DNA from: Drechmeria coniospora
Lineage: Eukaryota; Ascomycota; Sordariomycetes; Hypocreales; Ophiocordycipitaceae
Reading direction: 5' to 3'
DNA length: 64,000 nt
Assembly (NCBI RefSeq): GCF_001625195.1
Contig: NC_054391.1
Span: 9,190,552 to 9,254,551 of the forward strand
The notes beneath the pieces were generated by a model that was not told where the DNA came from, made no database searches, and was given only the letters and a program-made list of their open reading frames with translations. Below, piece by piece: positions 22,291-32,143 of this stretch; position 1 is the first letter of the stretch, and every line of letters begins with the position of its first letter. A program made the translations under genes and the position numbers.

Positions 22291-23153
22291 ATCTGCACCA
22301 CCCAGGCACGTCACCCGGGCGCAGGCGTGGGAACCGACGCCGACCTCGCACCGTACCAAACCATGTACGAGCCTACGGCCTAGCCCATCTGCGGCGCACG
22401 AGCGTGCGCCCGTCTTTTGGATTGAATACCCCGTCGTTCCATCCATCCATCAGAGGTAGACCACCTGTTGGGCCCTCCATCCTAACCCGACAGGCCCCTC
22501 TGCATCCGGCCGGATGTATCCATCGTCGAGTCACATCCGCGTCCTTTGGCCTCGGAATGATGGGCCCTTGCCTTGGGAGACGCTGATGGATCATCTGGCA
22601 CGTGCATGGATGCCGAATCCTGCGTCGTCGTGCGCGCGTTGGCTCGCTCGCAGCTTCGACTAGCCATTCAAAGTTGTCGGGCCGGCCGACGCTCTCCCGT
22701 CTCTTCCCGTCCACGAGCGGCGGGACGGACGACGAGCGCGTCTCCCTGCGTCGACGACTTCGCACCGACCCCGGCGTGCGGCTGATGCGTGCGGCGATAA
22801 CCTCGTCTTCCGCATCGAGCCTCGGGACAACGGCCTGCGCCCCCTTGTGCGACGGCGAGCCTGTCGGGCCAGCAGAGCCAGCAGAGCCAGCAGGGTCGGC
22901 GACGGTCAGCAGGCATCGGCGGCGTAAGCGTCCGCATCAGCATCGGCGTCAGCGTCGGCGACTGCGGCTGATGCTTCGCCCGCCCCCCTTCGGACGGCGG
23001 TTGGCCTCTGCCAGCTCGTCCACGCCTCGCACCTGGACGCCGATAAAGGACGGGCTCCTCCCAACGCCACCAGGGTCTCTGCGTGATGCCGTCGTCTCGG
23101 AAATCGCCAAAGCTGTCGGCCGCACTCTTCTCTCGGCCCTCTTCTCTCGGCCC
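22291..23153. other. GC-rich interval with open frames, unassigned
   Basis: Long open frames run on both strands (for example + 22602 onward in frame with the membrane protein at 23154, and - 22668-23531), but their translations are Arg/Ser/Pro-rich with no recognisable domain. It may include 5' coding sequence of the small membrane protein. A 9-bp CAGCAGAGC repeat lies near 22870. Confidence 0.4.
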
Positions 23154-23420
23154 ATGGCTCCGTCGTCGTCTGGTCGGGCGCTGCACCATCTTGCGCAAGG
23201 TCTGTTTGCCGTCTTGGTCATTGCCATCTGGGTCTTTGTTTGGATGGTTCAGCTGCAGGCAATCCGGCTGCCTGATTGGACAAGGGATTGGCACGAGGCA
23301 CCGGCCGACGTTCAGACGACGTATGCCGTCACCTTGTTCGCCTGCGTGGGCCTCATCTTTGTCCTCTTCCTCGCCGCCGGCTTGTTTCAGATGAGGCGAC
23401 GTCGTGCGTCGACGAGATGA
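23154..23420 (+). CDS. Small two-helix membrane protein, hypothetical
   Basis: An 88-residue reading from the ATG at 23154 shows two hydrophobic segments, GLFAVLVIAIWVFVWMVQL (about residues 17-35) and AVTLFACVGLIFVLFLAAGLF (about 58-78). They are separated by a Trp/Asp-rich loop and followed by an Arg-rich end. I recognise no family. The frame is open far upstream, so the start is uncertain and a longer N-terminal part or an upstream exon is possible. It is convergent with pho88. Confidence 0.45.
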   Translation: MAPSSSGRALHHLAQGLFAVLVIAIWVFVWMVQLQAIRLPDWTRDWHEAPADVQTTYAVTLFACVGLIFVLFLAAGLFQMRRRRASTR

Positions 23421-23958
23421 CGAGGAGGGTGCTCGATCCCTTGTGCGTCGTCCACCCTCACCTCTCCTTTCGCCGCCGCCGGCCTCGCGTTCTTGGGTCT
23501 CACGATGGGGGACGCGCAGGACCAGCAGCACCTACCGTCGCCCGTCCTGCCGACGCGGCCCACCGTCATGCCCTCTCCGACAAGGACGACCGAGGGCAGA
23601 TGCCGACGAGGAAAACGGGCAAAGTCATGGCGCCCGGGAGGTTGCCGCTTCCGAGGCGGCGGCGAGAGCGCCCACGACAGGCCCTGGCGACGACGCGTCG
23701 GGTGCCAGGTATCCCGTGGGGCGCGCGCTGACGCGACGAATGTGCAGTTCGCCGTGCCGAGGCACATCATGATGCACGCAGACGCAACGACTGGGCGGGA
23801 GGGGTACGGCTTCGTCATGTCGTTGGAACGGCGCGGGCGAGCACGAGGGATGCCTCCACCACGTCTTGATGGTACATGATACATACATACATACACATGC
23901 CTTTTACGTCCCCGCGGCCACGACTCGCGTCCGACGCATCGCCGGCCGTCGTCGTCGC

Positions 23959-24734
23959 CTATTCCTCCTTGACACCGCCGCGACCCGACTTTTCGGCAGC
24001 CTCGACGGCCTTCTTGTCGCTCTGCGTCTCGCCGCCCTGCATGGCGCTCATGAAGCCGGCAGCCTGCTTGAAGGGGCGCTTGAGGTCTCCGATGGCGGGC
24101 TGGCCGTAGAGGTAGATCTTGGCGAGGTTGCCCTCGAGGGCGCTCTTGAGGGGGATGATGCTCTGGATGAGCAGCGGGTTGGTGTACTTCATGTAGATGT
24201 GCATAAAGGCCATCATGGCGATGCCCATGAGCTGGCCGCGAAAGGCCGTGCGGAGCTGCTGAATGTCGTAGGCGTGCACCGTCGTCGTGACGAGCTTGCC
24301 CTCCTCGGAGGAGCCCATGGGCGCGGGCTCGACGTACTTGAGCGTCGTCAGGTCTGGCCAGGCGTTAGAGACGGCGCCGCTGCTTCTGCCGTGGCGGCGA
24401 CGGCGAGGACCGGAACCCACCCTTTTTCTTGTTGATCTTGGCCTGGATGTAGAGGTAGATGAGGGCGATGACGAGGTTGCTGGCAAGGTAGAGGCCGCGG
24501 ACGCCCATGAGGACCGAGGGATCGTCAAAGGGGATGCGCTTCGACACCTGCATCATACCCAGGATGATGACCAGATTGGTGCTGCCAACGTCAGCCGGCG
24601 TCGATGATGTCGACGATGTCGCCTGCACCACCCAGAGGGGGGGGGGGGGGGGGGCAAGGCCGCCAAGACTGGACGTCACGTCATGCGTCGTCGACGAGAG
24701 AGGCGACTCACATCTGGGGGCTTAGACCGGCCAT
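23959..24734 (-). CDS. pho88: Pho88/Snd3, ER membrane protein
   Basis: This ER membrane protein was first described in phosphate transport and later as Snd3 in SRP-independent targeting. Three exons (24734-24712, 24581-24421, 24353-23959) give 192 residues, the family length. Exon 1 encodes MAGLSPQ and is spliced to ITNLVIILGMMQVSKRIPFDDPSVLMGVRGLY, the conserved N-terminus. A second hydrophobic segment is LASNLVIALIYLYIQAKI. The second splice restores KKKDLTTLKYVEP. The conserved middle includes DIQQLRTAFRGQLMGIAMMAFMH in segments, and the C-terminus is acidic and basic (SDKKAVEAAEKSGRGGVKEE). The first intron (24582-24711) contains an 18-nt G run on the plus strand (24637-24654). Confidence 0.95.
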
Positions 24735-26156
24735 TGTGACGGAGCAGATGCGTTGAATCTCGTGCGTGAGGAGGGAGGGGACAACGAGCTGGATGAAGGG
24801 TGCGGCGAGGGGCCTGATGTTGGGGAGCAGCGGGCGTTGTTGGTGGAGGCAGCGAGGTTCGATGGACGTCGGCGGAAGCGACTGGAGGTTTTTGCCGTGT
24901 TCGCTCGCTGGCCTCTTTTTTTTCTTCCCACGCCATGCCCCTTGCCGAGGTGAAGTGGGATGGCGGGCCGTTGGAACCTTTTTCCGGCCGCGGGTGCCTG
25001 GGCCTCTGTAAGCACAGTAGGTACTGCAAGTATCTTGCATGTAGCTGCTGTACCTACTGTACCTACTTGGAATTACATGTACGGAGTACTTGCTACAAGT
25101 ATGCAAATGCCTAGGCACTGTACAGCAGGTGTACTGCGAGAAAGTACTCTGTACAGTAGATGGAAGTGTTCCGTACAGTAGATGGAAGTGTCTGTACAGT
25201 ACATGCAAGTGTTCCGTACAGTAGATGGGAGTGTCCCGTACAGTAGATGGAAGTGTTCCGTACAGTAGATGGAAGTGTTCCGTACAGTAGATGTAAGTGT
25301 GCCGTACAGTCCATGTAAGTGTTCTGTACAGTACAGGTAAGTGTTCTGTACCGTACATGTAAGTGTACAGTACAGTACTAAGTAATACCTAGTTGCAAGT
25401 CGAGTATAGGTGCCAGTAAGTACTAGGTACTTGGGGAGTACTCCGTACAGCAAGTCAGCATTACTGTAAATACAGCACTGTCACTTGTGCTTCAGTACTG
25501 TACTTGCAGAGTACAAACAAAGCAATGATGCTGCACCTAAAGAGGATCGGCACGCAACAAACAAACCGCCGTCAGCGGCCTTCTTTCATGGAACGGCCAA
25601 ATGTCATGCCGAGATTCCTTTCTTCACCGCCCCCGACTTTTGCCTCTCCTTCTTTATCATGGCCGACCCCCGTGACGAGTGCTAGACGAGAGGCACGTCA
25701 GTCTTTGACGACATTAGGCGTACGAGACGCACGCCAGCACGCGTTGAAAGACTCGGCCAAGCGGCTCATCCGATTCTTCTTTTTTCTTCGCAGGCGGCCC
25801 CAAACACCGGTGACAAAGTACCCGGCTCGCCATGCATCCATCGTGTTGGCTTCATTGGGTAGAACCGTCCTGTCGAAAGGGCACGCTCCTGCGTCTCGCC
25901 GAGCTCTGTCGAACCATCCCTGCCATTCGCCCCCGACCCCAAAGGAGTCCTTTCTCTCCTCGAGACAAGGCCAGAGAGCGTCATCACCTCCCCTCAGGCG
26001 CCAGGGGCCTCTTAATGGCATATAATGCGGGCCATGACCGTTCACGACGATGAGCGGAGGAGCAAATCACTCACATCTTTGAGCACAAGCGGCGGACCAA
26101 ACAGCAGACCAAACGGCGAACACGACGGCAGAATCACGGATAGACAGACCAGCACG
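24735..26156. other. Intergenic between pho88 and the Cys/Arg-rich gene
   Basis: Positions 24735-25010 are the pho88 upstream region. Positions 25010-25510 form a GTAC island with a tandem repeat. Positions 25510-26156 are ordinary sequence with no supportable ORF. Confidence 0.6.
25135..25375. repeat. About 23-bp tandem repeat in GTAC spacer
   Basis: Eight to ten diverged copies of TTCCGTACAGTAGATGGAAGTG, with variants CTGTACAGTACATGCAAGTG and CCCGTACAGTAGATGGGAGTG. Reading frames through it give Tyr/Cys/Thr repeats only. Confidence 0.88.
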
Positions 26157-26954
26157 ATGCCTTCGAAGCGGAGAGACCGAGAGTGCGAGTCGTACACGTA
26201 CTCTCGCACGCAGTACGACAGCGAGGACGGCTTCTACCGGCGCCACAGACGACCGGTCCTGGTCGACGACTCGTGCCGGCGCCGTCGCAGCAGATCGAGG
26301 CGACGGTCGTGCGTCTCCCCGCTCGTCGACAAGATTCGTCGCTACTCGGACTGCTCGATCCTCTGCGACTCCGACTGCGGGTCCTGCACGCCCCGTTCCA
26401 AGCCCGCCGACGACGAGCGCGACCGGCACCGACGACGCTGCGGCGACTGCGAGCGCGACCGGCACGCCTGCCGCGCGTGCGAGAAGCGTTCCACCGTCGT
26501 CGACGTCGTCGACCAGACCAAGGGACCGCTGACTCTCCGTCACGGGCAGCATTTCACCGTCACCATCTCGGCTTCGGCCACGGCCGAGGACCTCACCGAG
26601 ATGCTCGCGCCGGACAAGGACAAGCAGAAGATTGTCGTGCGGTGGAGGAACGGGTCGACGCTGGACCTCGCCAGCTGCCCGATGCCGCTGCAGGGCATGC
26701 TCCGCATGGTGAGGCTGCTCGAGGTGCAGGAGAAGAAGCCGAAGGAGAGGTAGGTGCGGCGGCGGGGCGACGACGAGCACGGCCGATGGCTGACACGAGA
26801 CGGCAGCAAGGATGCCGAGGCCGAACTGCGCAAAAAGGTGGGCGAAAAGTTGTTTCCTAACGCCGGCACGGGCGATGGCAAGAAAGGAAACCTCGAGGAC
26901 GAGGTGGCCGACGTCATGCAACGCATCTTTAAGCTAGCTCTATCCAAGGGTTGA
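26157..26954 (+). CDS. Cys/Arg-rich protein of unknown function
   Basis: Two exons (26157-26749, 26807-26954) give 246 residues. The GT donor and CAG acceptor join KPKE to SKDAEAELRKKV in frame. The N-terminal half is Arg/Ser/Cys-rich with two cysteine clusters: C66/C70/C74/C77, and C95-X2-C98-X6-C105-X2-C108, the latter able to form a zinc knuckle. The C-terminal half (about 118-205) is a compact, non-repetitive domain with LRHGQHFTVTISASATAED and KIVVRWRNGSTLDL segments, which I do not recognise. The end is helical (EDEVADVMQRIFKLALSKG). The last 54 coding bases and 18 bases of 3' flank are tandemly duplicated immediately downstream. Confidence 0.65.
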
Positions 26955-27044
26955 GAGCCAGCTGACGATGGCGAGGTGACGGATGTCATGCAACGCATCT
27001 TTAAGCTTGCTCTACTCGAGGGTTGAGAGCTGGCTGACGATGAC
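26901..27044 (+). repeat. 72-bp tandem duplication spanning the stop codon
   Basis: Copy 1 (26901-26972) covers the final codons, the stop and the start of the 3' flank of the Cys/Arg-rich gene. Copy 2 (26973-27044) follows directly, beginning GAGGTGACGGATGTCATGCA, and keeps the same reading frame up to a TGA. Differences are scattered single bases, several in third codon positions. Copy 2 lies after the stop, so it is not translated in the model. Confidence 0.9.
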
Positions 27045-27733
27045 GAGGGAGGCCACGACAATGGGCGCGTGCAGATGAAGGTGTACACCTGAATGATGAT
27101 GATGCAGAAGGACATGTATAATATGCCGTACAAGTACTTATACTGGGGTCCTTGAGGACGTGGATATATGGAGGTTTGTCACAGAGGCCACGGCCCACAA
27201 GATCCATGTACCAAGTACTTGACCACGTCGTACCGCAGGTACAGTATACAAGTGCCGAGGGCAGAGTTGCGCGGTGAGTAACGCTCCGTACAGCGTGCGT
27301 TCCGTACCTTTTACAGGGGGTACTCGTGCACCAAGTACCCCGTACATGTGCAGAGGCAGACTTGTCCGAATCGCCTTGCACCTGGGCACTCTTGCAAGCA
27401 GGCAGATGTATCATACGGATGCATGATGCTTGACAGATTGATGCCAGCTGCTATATTTGCATGTGAATATTTATCAAAATAGCAACGCATTGCCAGTGAA
27501 GGTGAAAGTCTCGCACGCAGCGAACACATGCATGACCGAGCAATGGCACTTGACAGATCGATGCTACCTACTACGGAGTAGCTGCTGTAATAAAATGAAA
27601 AATACTGCCATTAGCGGCCTAGCTTCGAACCGGCACCTAGCACATGTGGACGGAGGACCTTGAACTTGCGTACAGTAAACGATGACGCAGCAGTCTTTTT
27701 GGCTCTACAGGATGTGACTTCTAGTAATACGGA

Positions 27734-28060
27734 GTGCAAGTACTTGGTATCAAGTAATATTCCGTACAAGCAGTATACTTGCTGTAACTTTTAGTACGGC
27801 GTACAAGTACTTGGTATCAAGTAATATTCCGTGCAAGCAGTATACTTGCTGTAACTTTTAGTACGGCCTACAAGTACTTTGTATCAAGTAATATTCCGTA
27901 CAAGCAGTATACTGTACGTACTGTAACTTCTAGTACGGCGTACAAGTACTTGGTATCAAGTAATATTCCGTACAAGCAGTATACTTGCTGTAACTTCTAG
28001 TACGGCCTACAAGAACTCTGTATCAAGTAATATTCCGTACAAGCAGTATACTTGCTGTAA
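27734..28060. repeat. 67-bp satellite-like repeat, five copies
   Basis: Copies begin at 27734, 27801, 27868, 27940 and 28007. Each contains CAAGTACTTGGTATCAAGTA, ATTCCGTACAAGCAGTATAC and TTGCTGTAACTT. The spacing is exactly 67 bp except for one 5-bp insertion in copy 3. The internal similarity is high and the array sits within GTAC spacer. Confidence 0.95.
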
Positions 28061-28585
28061 ATACTTGCACTCCGTACTCCGTACTTGCGGAGTAAGTACA
28101 TGTAAGTGGTATATTGTACTGCAATTACGTAAGCACATGTACGCCTCATCATTACTCCGTTCGCCGTCCGCGTAAACTACGGCAGTGCAAAGGTGTCCAT
28201 AAAATGTCCATCATCTGCAACGTGTCCATCATCTGCTTCAGCCTGACACTCCCCTGGCGACATGTCTTCGCCGAGCCTTGGCTGGGAGCCTCACCAGTCG
28301 CATGGAACCTTGTGCCTTGTTCGAGGAGGCCGGTCGTCGCCGTCCCGTGTCCTGTGCTCCGCAGCGGGAGAGTAAAGCAGCGCCCCCTGTCGTTGTTCGT
28401 TGCTCCAGCCGCCGACGAGAGCTCACGGCATTTTGGATGCCAGCAGCGCTCCGAGTCGACCGAGAGCCGGGGACAGACGCACTCTTCTCGCCTTGCACGC
28501 CCCTCGTTCCCCTTTCCCGATCCCGCGACTCCTTGGACGGACGGACTGTCGGTCGGTCGGTCCGTCTCCTCGGGCAACGGCCGTG

Positions 28586-29671
28586 ATGCGGTCCATCGAA
28601 AACATCGACATCGACAAGCTCGACGGTCTCGCGGCCCGGGCCTGCGAGCTCTGCCGCCGCCAGGACGGCGTGAAGCGCTGCGCCGCCTGCCAGGCCGTCT
28701 ACTACTGCGGCCGCGACTGCCAGGCGGCCGACCGCGAGGAGCACAGGATGGCGTGCAAGGAGATAAAGCGGGCCCGGCGTCTCTACGAGAGCGAGTACGA
28801 AAGGCTGCGAGACATGCCGAGCGACTTCTTGACGCCCGAGAGCATGTTCGAAACCCAGGCCGGCCGCTTCTGGGGCATCCTCGAGACGAGGCCGTACATG
28901 GACGCGCGCTTCGGCCTCGTCCACTCCCTGTTGCTGCACTACGGCGCCATCGGCGGGCTCGTCGACGTCGTCCAGGCGTCGCTCGATCACCTCCTCGACA
29001 TGATGCGGCTGTGCCGGTCGGACGACCTGGACCTGCGCCAGATCGTCCCCAGCCTGTACGTCCGCCTCGGCCGCGACCAGGACGCCTACGACTTTGTCAA
29101 GTGGCACGCCGTGACGAGCACGAGCCCGGGCTACGACTACGACGACATGAGCCTTCCGTACCTCGACGTGCGTGACGCCGACGTCTTCGAGAGCCCGCAC
29201 GAGGCCTGGCTGCGAGAGGGATGGATGGAGCTCAGCCAGGTCGTCGCCGTCACGCTCATCAAGGTGCGCCTCCTGCTCGACCTGCAGGCGATGCGGTGCG
29301 CCGACGCGACGCTCGCCGGCGTCTTTCCCGCCGAGATTGTCGACCTCATCCATCGCCGGCTCCTCAACAGCGCGCTCGCCGGTCGGACCGACGTCTTGTT
29401 CGCCGGAGCCGCCGAGAGGGCGCGGCTGCTGGACAAGGTCCGGAGCCAGATCGGAGCGCTCTACGGTGCCGTCGACCGCTACAACAAGCACTTTTGGCCG
29501 ATGCTCGTCAACGACGTCGATTCCAGCGAGGTGCAGCCGCTGAGCGACCTGTACAGCCCGAGCACGCCGGTGGAGGCCCAGCTCATGATTACCTACAGCT
29601 ACACCGCCTGGTACGAGACGCCGGGCGCCATCTGCGTGCTGGGATGGCTCGATCGCCTCAATTACCGGTAG
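28586..29671 (+). CDS. MYND-type zinc-finger protein
   Basis: A 361-residue, intron-free protein. The N-terminal MYND finger has all expected ligands: C20-X2-C23, C32-X2-C35, C41-X3-C45, then H53-X3-C57 (ACELCRRQ, RCAACQ, YYCGRDCQ, EEHRMAC). The remainder is alpha-helical with no SET domain. It has Trp/Asp-rich segments (FWGILETRPYMDARFGLV, YDFVKWHAVTSTSPGYDYDD) typical of a fungal MYND family seen beside varied genes. MYND fingers bind proline-rich peptides, so a protein-protein adaptor role is inferred. The ATG at 28586 was chosen because it opens directly before the finger; the upstream in-frame extension is low-complexity. Confidence 0.85.
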   Translation: MRSIENIDIDKLDGLAARACELCRRQDGVKRCAACQAVYYCGRDCQAADREEHRMACKEIKRARRLYESEYERLRDMPSDFLTPESMFETQAGRFWGILETRPYMDARFGLVHSLLLHYGAIGGLVDVVQASLDHLLDMMRLCRSDDLDLRQIVPSLYVRLGRDQDAYDFVKWHAVTSTSPGYDYDDMSLPYLDVRDADVFESPHEAWLREGWMELSQVVAVTLIKVRLLLDLQAMRCADATLAGVFPAEIVDLIHRRLLNSALAGRTDVLFAGAAERARLLDKVRSQIGALYGAVDRYNKHFWPMLVNDVDSSEVQPLSDLYSPSTPVEAQLMITYSYTAWYETPGAICVLGWLDRLNYR

Positions 29672-30548
29672 GGGCCGTCATGGCGAGGAGACGACGGTGC
29701 CCTGCGGATGCTGCCGACGCTGCCGACGACCTCTTGCGCGAGGAAATGGAGAATGGTGGTCGGAGTCGCGAGGAATCATGGCCGTGGATGCGCAGGACGT
29801 CGGCTGAGACGACGGCTCCAGGGCCATCAGCTCCAGTGGTCTCTTAGTACTTACAGTGCACTTACAGTACTGTGAGCCCCCGCCACCGCACCTGCAAGCG
29901 CTGGGTCGGACCCGACAATGGCCTGTAGCAACCCCCCCAATTGCCCTTGCTGCGAGTAGTATTCTGTCCCAACAGCCGCTTCAAGCAGCTGACCATTTTT
30001 TTCGTCTGGGTAGAGAGTTTCTGGCATGCAGAATGATCCATGTACTTGACAAGTGAGGAGTCGAGTGCAAACCCTGGCCAAAGGTGTACTTACAGAGTAC
30101 TCCGTACTGCACCGTACTTGGTACACTGTATTACATATTATAACATGTACAGTGTACTCCGTACCCCGCACCGTACTTGATATACTGTATCACATATTAT
30201 AACATGTACAGTGTACAGTGTACTCCGCACCGTACTTGGGCTACGTGCTTAGTCACCCAAATCCGCCCTCTTTTTCGACCTCATCCCAGACCGCCTCTCC
30301 GACGGTCGGATGGCGATGCCACAACCGTCCGGGACGAAGTCACGCAGCGTCACACACGTCAGGGACGAACAAGCGACGATCCAAACGTGCGGACGGCACT
30401 TGCCAACCTCTAGACGTCACCTGCGGCCGCCACCGCCCCTGGGCCCTCGCCGGATGCCATCGGCTCGACCGTCGATCCAAGCGGCAAACCTCACGCCCGC
30501 CACGGGGCACGCTTCTTCTCGCCGAGCTCGGTGGGCAGCATCGCGGAC
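29672..30548. other. Intergenic, GTAC spacer
   Basis: Positions 29845-30240 are GTAC-rich, with a duplicated segment near 30110-30165 and 30165-30225 (ATATTATAACATGTACAGTG occurs twice). The rest is the leader or promoter of the next gene. I see no gene. Confidence 0.6.
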
Positions 30549-31144
30549 ATGACAAGCTCCGACGACGCCGCCGTCATGGAAACCACCGACGCGCCGCCGC
30601 CGTCGCCGCCGCCGAAAACTGCCATCGAACGGCTTCATGATTGGGGCTGTGCGTCCTTCACCTCCCCTGCCCCCCCCTCGTCCTCTCTCTCCTCTTCCTG
30701 GCCGTGCTGCTGCTTGCCGCTCCTTTCCGGCGGCCACGGGCACCTCTCCTTGCCCGAACATGTGCTGACGCCGCGGCAGCGTCCTCGCTACCTCCCTCGC
30801 TCCTGGCGACGCTCGTCACGGCCCTGCACGCCCGTCCCCTGCAGCCTCTTCCGCTCGTCCTCTTCACGCCGCCCCTGCTGTTCGCCTCGTACCTCAACCT
30901 CGCCGGCTACCCCACCGGCAGCGCGGGTCTCGCCGCCGCCTGGTCCGGCATGTACGCCCTGCTGGCCTTGCGGAGGAGGCAGTCGCTGCGGGGCAAGTTT
31001 TCCATCCGGGGACTCGTCCGCGGAGCCGCCGTCGGCCTCGGCACCGCCAATGCCGTCGCCGGAGGCTGGGTCTACTTTATGGGCAATTTTGAAAGAGATG
31101 AGGAGGAGAGGCTGCGGAGGAAGCGGTGGACGACCAAGGACTAG
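30549..31144 (+). CDS. Small membrane protein, conserved-looking hypothetical
   Basis: Two exons (30549-30648, 30780-31144) give 154 residues. The GTGCGT donor and CGGCAG acceptor join RLHDWG to SSSLPPSLLATLV in frame. After a Pro-rich N-terminus there are about three hydrophobic stretches: LPLVLFTPPLLFASYLNLAG, GLAAAWSGMYALLAL and VRGAAVGLGTANAVAGGWVYF. The end is charged (RDEEERLRRKRWTTKD). It could be a mitochondrial or ER membrane protein; I do not recognise the family. An in-frame ATG at 30531 would add six residues. Confidence 0.6.
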
Positions 31145-31307
31145 GGAGCACGAGGACTAGGGAGCACGAGGACGAGGGAGAACGAGGATGAGGGAGCACG
31201 AGGACGAGGGAGCCATGCACGGCCGAGTGAGTGCACGCCCATCGTCGGCCCGTCATTCCCATTTGCTCCGCAGCTGACTCATCGGCAGCTTGACCAGCAG
31301 CTTGGGG

Positions 31308-31568
31308 GCAGCTTGACCGGCAGCTTGACCGGCAGCTTGACCGGCAGCTTGACCGGCAGCTTGACCGGCAGCTTGACCGGCAGCTTGACCGGCAGCTTGA
31401 CCGGCAGCTTGACCGGCAGCTTGACCGGCAGCTTGACCGGCAGCTTGGAGGCAGCTTGGGGGCAGCTTGGGGGCAGCTTGGGGGCAGCTTGGGGGCAGCT
31501 TGACCGGCAGCTTGACCGGCAGCTTAACCGGCAGCTTGACCGGCACCTAACCGGCACCTGACCGGCAG
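31308..31568. repeat. 12-bp TTGACCGGCAGC minisatellite, about 20 copies
   Basis: About ten perfect units run from 31308 to 31445. Five 12-bp TTGGGGGCAGC/TTGGAGGCAGC variants follow, then TTGACCGGCAGC units again to about 31568, with ACCTAACC variants at the end. Because 12 is a multiple of three the array is open in several frames, reading Gln-Ala-Ala-Gly, Lys-Leu-Pro-Val or Thr-Gly-Ser-Leu repeats. I do not regard these as genes. Confidence 0.95.
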
Positions 31569-31810
31569 CCTGACCATTTACTCTGTGTCACACGGTGGGT
31601 GGCGAGGTAGGGAACGCGCATTCGCAGAACAATAGAAATGTGTACGGTAGACTAGCAAGGCCAAACAAGAGGCCACGTGCCGGAAAGCGACGACGACTGA
31701 GGGTTCCCACCGTCGTCCGCCCAGCCCCCGACGCCGCCTCGAGATGGTGTCAGCACTTGACTCCCATCCTCGAGCCTTCCCCCTCGGCCGATGCTCGGCC
31801 GCCCTCGGCG

Positions 31811-32015
31811 CCGCAACCCAAACGTCAACGGTGCGGGCACGACGACGACAGGTCGTCGGTCCGCTGAAACGTCGGCCAAGACGACCGTAGATGCGGTGCC
31901 GAGCATCACGACGCAACCGCCGCAACCCAAACGTGAAGGGTGCGGGCACGACGACAGGTCGTCGGTCCGCTGAAACGTCGGCCAAGACGACCGTAGATGC
32001 GGTGCCGAGCATCAC
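31811..32015. repeat. Tandem duplication of about 100 bp (period 109)
   Basis: Copy 1 (31811-31909) and copy 2 (31920-32015) share CCGCAACCCAAACGT, GCGGGCACGACGAC, AGGTCGTCGGTCCGCTGAAA and GTAGATGCGGTGCCGAGCAT. Copy 2 lacks 3 bp of the GAC run. It lies 3' of the phosphatase gene, which reads on the minus strand and ends at 32144. Confidence 0.9.
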
Positions 32016-32143
32016 CCCCGCTCGCCGCCGCGACCTCGTCTTCGCATCCGATGCAAAGCGAGCCGGCCGCCATCGTTTGTGCCGCGGCACTTTCGCCCGA
32101 GCCCGGTCGGGGTTGAGCGGGAAAATACATCGCCGGCCCCCGC

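Noticed and set aside
31253..31561. Long KLPV / GQAA / TGSL repeat ORFs
   Set aside because: A 12-bp repeat is open in several frames on both strands; no start context, domain or non-repeat sequence.
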